Assembly (NCBI GenBank): GCA_958450865.1
Contig: CAUDNY010000002.1
Coordinates: 248,001-312,000 of the forward strand
DNA length: 64,000 bases
Direction: 5' to 3'
From: an uncultured Collinsella sp.
Lineage (GTDB): Bacteria; Actinomycetota; Coriobacteriia; Coriobacteriales; Coriobacteriaceae
A program made the position numbers and the translations under genes. The notes beneath the pieces were generated by a model. The model had not been told where the DNA came from and ran no database searches. It saw only the letters and a list, made by a program, of their open reading frames with translations. Shown here in pieces: positions 59,261-64,000 of the stretch (position 1 is the stretch's first letter; every line of letters starts with the position of its first letter).

Positions 59261-59431
59261 CTAATTTGCAAAGAAGTGACGCACCAGGCACTTGGCGCCC
59301 AACGTCTCCCTCCGGATGTTGCCTTGCGAACCATCGATCCAGGCCTTCAGGCTCACAGGAACGTCCTCGACCTTTGCAGCATCGAACTCGGGCGCGAGGG
59401 CAAGTAAGGCATGCGCGATAGCGTTGAACAT
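59261..59431 (-). CDS. 56-residue hypothetical protein between argG and argH
   Basis: An ATG at 59431 preceded by AGGAGTATCTATT opens a 56-codon frame ending with TAG at 59263-59261. The predicted protein is an amphipathic small protein with segments AIAHALLALAPEFDAAKV and VSLKAWIDG. No homologue is recognised and there is no membrane segment. Its good initiation signal, in an otherwise empty 520-base gap on the same strand as both arg genes, makes it credible. Codon use resembles neighbours. It might be a short regulator or an orphan; it ends 118 bases before argH. Confidence 0.5.
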   Translation of the reverse strand: MFNAIAHALLALAPEFDAAKVEDVPVSLKAWIDGSQGNIRRETLGAKCLVRHFFAN

Positions 59432-59479
59432 AATAGATACTCCTCATATATAGGCACAGAGCCGCCAAATTGATAGAAG

Positions 59480-59509
59480 GAGCCCCGCCGGACAACCCCG
59501 GCGGGGCTC
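59480..59509. other. GC hairpin downstream of argG
   Basis: GAGCCCCGCC (59480-59489) pairs with GGCGGGGCTC (59500-59509). No U-tract follows on the minus strand, so termination is uncertain. The rest of the gap 59510-59661 shows nothing clear. Confidence 0.5.
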
Positions 59510-59661
59510 GGACTCAGCCGCAGGCGCGGCGTCATATATGCGGGCGGAACGTAGGGGCCACCGATGTTAAGAAGTGTCAGCAAGCATAACGAAAGGTAGG
59601 GACCCCGTGCGCCCGTTTTGTATCACGCGGATGGGCCGCGCGGATACCAAGGAAAGGGCCC

Positions 59662-60888
59662 TTAAGCCTGGGCGGCAGCGGAGCTGGGACCCTGGACCTT
59701 TGCCCACGTCTTGAGCGACAGCGTATCGATCTCGATAAAGCCGGCGCTGGCCTTCTCGTCAAACGTGGTGTCGCGGTCGTAGGTAGCCAGACCGTAGTCG
59801 TAGAGGCTGAAGGGGCTCTTGCGGCCGACGACATGACAGTTGCCCTTAAAGAACTTCAGACGGACGGTACCGGTCACGAACTTCTGGGTGTCGGCCATAA
59901 AGGCGTCGAGCGCGTTTTTGAGCGGGCTGTACCACTGGCCGTTGTACACGGCAGTGGCCCAATCCTGCTCGAGCTTAATCTTGGTCTTGAGCAGGTCGCC
60001 CTCGACGCAGATATCCTCGAGTGCCTTGTGGGCGGTGATGAGCGTCAGGGCGCCGGGAACCTCATAGCACTCGCGGCTCTTGAGGCCCACCAGACGATCC
60101 TCGACCAGGTCCAGGCGACCAAAGCCGTTGTCGCCGGAAATCTTGTTGAGGGCGATGACGATCTCGGAGAGCTTCATCTTCTTGCCGTCGACGGCGACGG
60201 GCTTGCCCGCCTCAAACTCAATCTCGGTATACGTCGGGGTGTCGGGTGTGTCCTCAGGATTCTTGGTCATAACCCAGGCGTCGTCGAGCGGCTCGTTCCA
60301 GGGATCCTCCAGGTGGCCGCACTCAATGGCACGACCCCACAGGTTGTCGTCAATGGAATAGGGGTTATCGTTGGCACCCTCGGGAACCGGCACGTTGTGG
60401 GCGTGGGCATAGGCGACCTCGTCGGGACGGCACTTCAGATCCCACTCGCGAACCGGGGCGATGACCTTAAGCTCGGGATCGAGGGCCTTGACGGCAGCCT
60501 CAAAACGAACCTGGTCGTTACCCTTGCCGGTGCAGCCGTGGGCGACGTAGGTCGCGCCAAACTCGTGGGCGACCTCGACAAGCTTCTTGGCAAGCAGCGG
60601 GCGAGACAGGGCGGAGAGCAGCGGGTACTTGTTCTCGTACATGGAGTTTGCGGCGATGGCCTTAATCAGGAACTCATCGGAGAACTCGTCGCGCAGGTCG
60701 AGCACCTGGCAATCGAGAACGCCCAGGTCGAGGGCCTTCTGCTTCTTGGCGTCCAGGCCGGTCTCCTCCTGGCCCACATTGCCGCAAACGCAAACGACAT
60801 CGAGATTCTTCTCGTCCTGGAGCCACTTGACACATACAGATGTATCAAGACCACCGGAATATGCGAGAACGACTTTTTCCTTGCTCAT
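59662..60888 (-). CDS. argG: Argininosuccinate synthase
   Basis: ArgG joins citrulline and aspartate using ATP. The 408-residue protein starts KVVLAYSGGLDTSVCVKWL, the PP-loop ATP-binding motif, and has THVAHGCTGKGNDQVRFE-like YVAHGCTGKGNDQVRFE near residue 115, the family signature. The start ATG 60888 follows AAGGAAACAGCC. Upstream lies a 206-base leader with a short arginine-rich peptide frame and hairpins, indicating attenuation control by arginine. Confidence 0.95.
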   Translation of the reverse strand: MSKEKVVLAYSGGLDTSVCVKWLQDEKNLDVVCVCGNVGQEETGLDAKKQKALDLGVLDCQVLDLRDEFSDEFLIKAIAANSMYENKYPLLSALSRPLLAKKLVEVAHEFGATYVAHGCTGKGNDQVRFEAAVKALDPELKVIAPVREWDLKCRPDEVAYAHAHNVPVPEGANDNPYSIDDNLWGRAIECGHLEDPWNEPLDDAWVMTKNPEDTPDTPTYTEIEFEAGKPVAVDGKKMKLSEIVIALNKISGDNGFGRLDLVEDRLVGLKSRECYEVPGALTLITAHKALEDICVEGDLLKTKIKLEQDWATAVYNGQWYSPLKNALDAFMADTQKFVTGTVRLKFFKGNCHVVGRKSPFSLYDYGLATYDRDTTFDEKASAGFIEIDTLSLKTWAKVQGPSSAAAQA

Positions 60889-60974
60889 GGCTGTTTCCTT
60901 TCGCCCTTGGTAGCTAGTTAGAACATCGGTCAGTTGCAAGTCATTTCAAGGTCATATACCGTGCAATATCAGGT

Positions 60975-61092
60975 TAAATAGCAAAAATCAGCACATACAT
61001 GCCCTAGAAACATGCAGCAATGTCGTGCTAAAACCCAACGACCTCAAAATGACTCTGTTGAGGCAATTCGCCCCATGCGGACAGAGACGATT
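60975..61092 (-). promoter_or_regulatory. Candidate attenuator hairpins in the argG leader
   Basis: After the leader-peptide stop, CTCTGT/ACAGAG and CCTCAA/TTGAGG can pair but not both at once, since each uses bases of the other's loop. Further down GCAC...GTGC with TGCATG/CATGTA forms a hairpin followed by TGATTTTTG, a possible terminator (about 60977-61027). The set is consistent with peptide-coupled attenuation. No energy calculation was done. Confidence 0.5.
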
Positions 61093-61093
61093 G

Positions 61094-61168
61094 TTATCGT
61101 CGTCGGGAAATTGCGCGCTGGCGTCGGATGGCATTGTCTGCAGTAGTGATGATCTTTACGAACTGCAT
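61094..61168 (-). CDS. Arginine-rich leader peptide upstream of argG
   Basis: ATG at 61168 follows GAAAGGAGAGGCAG, an excellent ribosome-binding site, and opens a 24-codon frame ending with TAA at 61096-61094. The C-terminal ten residues are RRQRAISRRR, coded by CGA and CGC, so the last codons before the stop are three consecutive CGA arginine codons. It lies 206 bases before argG on the same strand. Stalling at these codons when arginyl-tRNA is low would control downstream folding and so argG. No other gene explains the initiation site. The rest of 61169-61442 is promoter-like, AT-rich sequence. Confidence 0.75.
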   Translation of the reverse strand: MQFVKIITTADNAIRRQRAISRRR

Positions 61169-61442
61169 CTGCCTCTCCTTTCACCTATCGCCGGGCGCAA
61201 TTCAAATATCGTAAACGGTACCTTTTCCTCGGTAAGCGGCTCTTTTGCCGTCTCCGTTTTCGATGGTCGCTATATTACGCTAAAGTGCCCGCAGCACAAG
61301 CGACAAATTCAAATTTTTGAAAAGTTTTTTCATTACTTTGTGAAGCGTGGTGCAAATACGCTCCGTTCCTGCGAAAATACGCCTGACTACGAGTTGATGG
61401 TTATAACATCTGAAACAATTTCGAAACGAAAGGCTCGCTTTT

Positions 61443-62270
61443 ATGCAAACTTACGAATCGGACGCCAATATCGGAAACATTAAGCTCATCGCCGTCGACA
61501 TGGACAAAACGCTGCTGACCGACGAGCGCGTGTTGCCGCAGGGTCTTGATGAGCGCTTGGACAAGCTCGCCGACGCCGGCATCGTATTCTGCCCCGCTAG
61601 CGGACGTCCAGCCCCCAAGCTCGAGGAGATGTTCAAGGACATCAAGAACCGCCTCGCCTTTTGTCCCGACAACGGAGCGTGCGTAATCTATCGCGGCAGT
61701 TATATCTATAAGAGCAATATCGACGTGGAGCTGTACCAGCAGGTCTTGAGCCGTGCCTCGGAGGACCCGCGCGCCGTTCCCGTCCTGTGCTGCTTCGACG
61801 AGTTCTACGTGCTTGCCCGTGACCATCAGTACCACGACGAGATCAGCGTCTACTACAACACAATCAACTACGTCGACAGCTTTGAGGGCATTGATTTCGA
61901 GTCCAACAAGATTTCGGTCTTCTTCCCCGGCTACGACGCCGAGCCCGCTTTCCGCGAAACCTATAGCCCCGAGTTCTCGGACAAGCTCTACGTCACCAAC
62001 GCCGGGCGCGAGTGGATCGACTTTATGAACCTGGGTGTCGACAAGGGCGCCGGAGTCGCGCATCTTTGCGAGCACCTGGGCATCGATATCGCCGATGCCG
62101 CTGCCGTGGGTGATACGTACAATGACATCCCCATGCTGGAGCGCGTCGGACACAGCTTTATCGTGGACAATGCCGAGGAGCACATGAACGCGCATGCCAA
62201 GTGGCGTATTCCGAGCAACAACGACGGGGGCGTACTGACGCTCATCGACGCCATCTTGGCGGCACGTTAA
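61443..62270 (+). CDS. Cof-type HAD phosphatase
   Basis: A 275-residue Cof-like sugar-phosphate or nucleotide phosphatase. Motif I is IAVDMDKTLLT near residue 17, motif II CPASGRPAP near 50, the cap domain is C2B (residues 90-190), and motif IV is AVGDTYNDIPML near 220. The start ATG 61443 follows ACGAAAGG. Substrates of this class vary widely. It is followed by the long inverted repeat at 62285-62408. Confidence 0.88.
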   Translation: MQTYESDANIGNIKLIAVDMDKTLLTDERVLPQGLDERLDKLADAGIVFCPASGRPAPKLEEMFKDIKNRLAFCPDNGACVIYRGSYIYKSNIDVELYQQVLSRASEDPRAVPVLCCFDEFYVLARDHQYHDEISVYYNTINYVDSFEGIDFESNKISVFFPGYDAEPAFRETYSPEFSDKLYVTNAGREWIDFMNLGVDKGAGVAHLCEHLGIDIADAAAVGDTYNDIPMLERVGHSFIVDNAEEHMNAHAKWRIPSNNDGGVLTLIDAILAAR

Positions 62271-62284
62271 CGTTGCTCGTCGAA

Positions 62285-62408
62285 CCTGACCGGGCGAGGC
62301 GGGTAAGTTTTTCGTTCGGTCAGGTCCTGGGCTCGCTCGGAAAGCACATTTAGTGCTTTCCGGCTCGTGCGGAATCTACGAAAAACTTACCCGCCTCGCC
62401 CGGCCAGG
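62285..62408. repeat. Long inverted repeat with inner hairpin (GGCGAGGCGGGTAAG family)
   Basis: Arms 62285-62315 and 62378-62408 match as reverse complements at 30 of 31 positions. In the middle, GGAAAGCAC-ATTTA-GTGCTTTCC (62339-62361) is a perfect hairpin flanked by GCTCGCTC and GGCTCGTGC. The plan (long outer stem, single inner hairpin with conserved flanks) is like the family 2 elements at 35855 and 51295, but sequence similarity is weak. It lies between the Cof gene and polA. Confidence 0.7.
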
Positions 62409-62477
62409 TCCTTGGGCTACTTGCTTGCCGCCTGGATGGCGACTTGGCGCCTAGATACTTGGCTGATTTTTTGGAAT

Positions 62478-62511
62478 GAAGGGGGCTCCTTGTTGGCAAG
62501 GAGCCCCCTTC
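62478..62511. terminator. Perfect GC hairpin between convergent Cof and polA genes
   Basis: GAAGGGGGCTCCTTG and CAAGGAGCCCCCTTC form a perfect 15-bp stem with a 4-base loop; TGCTTTTGG follows on the plus strand, so the best fit is termination of plus-strand transcription, with polA possibly also ending here. Confidence 0.75.
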
Positions 62512-62545
62512 TGCTTTTGGTTACTTTGGGGTTGTGGGCACTTCC

Positions 62546-64000
62546 CTATTTGGCGTCGGCCCAGGTTACTCCGGTTGAGGCTTCGGCGATGAGGGGTACG
62601 CGTAGGTCTACGACGTGCTCCATGACGTCGCGGACCATGGTGGTTAGGCGCTCGACTTCGTTGACGGGGCACTCAAAGTCCAGTTCGTCGTGTACCTGCA
62701 AGATCATGTGGGCGGCAAAACCCTCTTCTTCCAGGCGGCGGCTTACGCGGGCCATGGCGATCTTGATGATGTCGGCCGCGGTGCCCTGCATGGGGTGGTT
62801 CATGGCCGTGCGCTCGCCAAAGCCGCGGAGTTGCGGATTTTTGGCCTTGAGCTCGGGAATATGGCGTCTGCGGCCATACATGGTCTCGGCGTAGCCCGTC
62901 TGCTTGGCACGTGCCACCACGTTGTCGAGGAACGTACGCACACCCGGGTAGGCTTCGTAGTAGCGATCGATCATGTCGCGCGCCTCGGCCATCGAGATGT
63001 GCAGCGACTGCGACAGGCCATAGGCCTGCTGGCCGTACACAATGCCAAAGTTCACGGCCTTGGCGCGGCTGCGCAGGTCGGGCGTCACCTCGGACACCGG
63101 CACGCCAAATACGCGCGCGGCCGTCTCGGCATGGAAGTCCTCACCCTCGTTAAAGGCACGTACCAGATGTTCATCACCCGAAAGATGCGCGAGCAGGCGC
63201 AGCTCGATCTGCGAGTAGTCCACCGCCAAAAAGACGCTGCCCTCGCCCGCCGAGAACGCCGTCTTGACGGTACGCCCCAGCTCCGAGCGCGTCGGAATGT
63301 TTTGCAGATTGGGGTCGCTCGAGGACAGACGCCCCGTCGCGGTGATGGTCTGGTTGTACGTGGTGTGCACGCGACCGTCACCACGGCGCAGCGGGCCCAG
63401 TGTGTCCAGATAGGTCGACTTAATCTTGGACTTCTCGCGCCAGTCCAAAATCAGGCGCACGATCTCGTGGTCGCGGGCAAGGTCGCTCAACACCTTGGCG
63501 TTGGTCGAATAGTAGCCGCGCTTGGTCTTTTTGAGGCCCTTGGTCGGAAGCCCCATAACATCAAACAGCACGTGCGAGAGCTGCATGGGGCTGCCGATGT
63601 TAAAGGTCTCGTCGCCGGCCAGGTCGCGAATGCTGCGCTCAACCTCGGAAATCTGGGTCGCCAGGCCCTCGGACAGACTGTGCAGGCGGTCGGGGTCCAC
63701 GAGCATGCCCGCGCGCTCCATCTTGGCAAGCACCGGCACGAGCGGCATCTCGATGCCATCGAACACGTTGGCGGCATTCTCACGGGCCATGAACTCGCGC
63801 AACGGCGCCACGAGCGCCAGCGTCAGGGCCGCAGTACGGGCGGCAGGCGCCGGAGCGTCCTCGCCGGCACCCTCTGCGCCGCGCGCCGCAGGCAGCGCCA
63901 TCTGCAGATACGTATCGGAAAGATATGCCTCATCGAACTCGGAGCGGTCGGAATCCAACAGGTAGGCGGCAACCACGGTGTCGAAGATGCGCGTGGAATC
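62546..64000 (-). CDS. polA: DNA polymerase I (5' part off window)
   Basis: 485 residues of the C-terminal two-thirds are visible and the frame runs open past the right edge. The family A polymerase motifs are complete: motif A AVDYSQIELRLLAHLSG, motif B RAKAVNFGIVYGQQAYGLS and motif C ILQVHDELDFECP. ATGRLSSSDPNLQNIPTR precedes motif A. The upstream part corresponds to the end of the 3'-5' exonuclease-like domain, with LLDSDRSEFDEAYL, but its acidic active-site residues lie largely off window. PolA fills gaps and processes Okazaki fragments. Confidence 0.95.
   Translation of the reverse strand, partial: DSTRIFDTVVAAYLLDSDRSEFDEAYLSDTYLQMALPAARGAEGAGEDAPAPAARTAALTLALVAPLREFMARENAANVFDGIEMPLVPVLAKMERAGMLVDPDRLHSLSEGLATQISEVERSIRDLAGDETFNIGSPMQLSHVLFDVMGLPTKGLKKTKRGYYSTNAKVLSDLARDHEIVRLILDWREKSKIKSTYLDTLGPLRRGDGRVHTTYNQTITATGRLSSSDPNLQNIPTRSELGRTVKTAFSAGEGSVFLAVDYSQIELRLLAHLSGDEHLVRAFNEGEDFHAETAARVFGVPVSEVTPDLRSRAKAVNFGIVYGQQAYGLSQSLHISMAEARDMIDRYYEAYPGVRTFLDNVVARAKQTGYAETMYGRRRHIPELKAKNPQLRGFGERTAMNHPMQGTAADIIKIAMARVSRRLEEEGFAAHMILQVHDELDFECPVNEVERLTTMVRDVMEHVVDLRVPLIAEASTGVTWADAK

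Noticed and set aside
61025..61483. 152-residue plus-strand frame upstream of the Cof phosphatase
   Set aside because: It has a GTG start without ribosome-binding site, overlaps the real gene start, lacks motifs and runs opposite the argG leader peptide.
5011..62408. CRISPR array or IS element at the repeats
   Set aside because: The repeats are isolated palindromes with unequal spacing; there are no spacers, cas genes or transposase frames.

Overview
The window is high-GC bacterial DNA of a strictly fermentative, anaerobic type. Gene content (formate hydrogenlyase, selenocysteine machinery, arginine biosynthesis, L-cysteine desulfidase, S1 protein with a TTG start) and the style of the intergenic palindromes suggest a gut Coriobacteriia member, most likely Collinsella. 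That assignment is an inference from gene content; there is no 16S gene here.

Layout. 1-3290: a xanthine-dehydrogenase-type molybdenum hydroxylase (fused 2Fe-2S/Mo protein cut by the left edge, plus FAD subunit). 3445-4800: glutamate dehydrogenase. 5105-9858 (minus): DUF3343 protein, mobA, tRNA-Sec (selC), selB, selA. 9911-12028: an orphan molybdopterin oxidoreductase. 12151-27559 (minus): a complete formate hydrogenlyase of the Hyf/group 4a type in the E. coli hyf gene order (hyfA-J, hycI, formate channel), preceded by a selenocysteine formate dehydrogenase fdhF (in-frame UGA, codon 140) and a second 4Fe-4S protein. 27987-28779 (plus): toxin-antitoxin pair. 28959-29115: tRNA-Gly and tRNA-Pro. 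29207-37483 (minus): two 2-hydroxyacyl-CoA-dehydratase/double-cubane-type proteins (one frameshifted), their ATP-dependent activase, selD (itself with a UGA codon), yedF, DUF3343, a cysteine-desulfurase-like protein and brnQ. 37685-43098 (minus): modC, a modB with a large periplasmic N-terminal extension, modA, mogA, moeA. 43309-64000: housekeeping and accessory genes (CLC anion transporter, lipid kinase, release-factor-like protein, xpt, MFS pump, metY, C_GCAxxG protein, yigZ, rnpB, rpsA, two HAD phosphatases, L-cysteine desulfidase, rpiB, ndk, argH, argG, polA).

How the genes work together. The first 43 kb is nearly a kit for one enzyme complex: formate enters by an FNT channel, FdhF (Se, Mo, Fe-S) oxidises it, ferredoxin-like subunits pass electrons to the membrane [NiFe] hydrogenase, and HycI/HycH-type proteins mature the hydrogenase. 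ModABC imports molybdate and MogA/MoeA/MobA build the bis-MGD cofactor. SelA/B/C/D with YedF, the DUF3343 proteins and the Csd-like protein supply selenium and decode UGA. The most unusual point is that an ATP-driven low-potential reductase (activase plus double-cubane-type proteins) is directly upstream of selD.

The intergenic regions carry several signals the genes do not explain: an arginine-rich leader peptide and possible attenuator before argG, a 22-residue leader peptide before the dehydratase-like operon, a two-copy structured element (51401 and 54548) with compensatory base changes, a long-stem hairpin family (35855 and 51295), and short dispersed perfect palindromes (5011, 28794, 45788, 46274, 54482). 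No CRISPR array, insertion sequence or prophage was seen.
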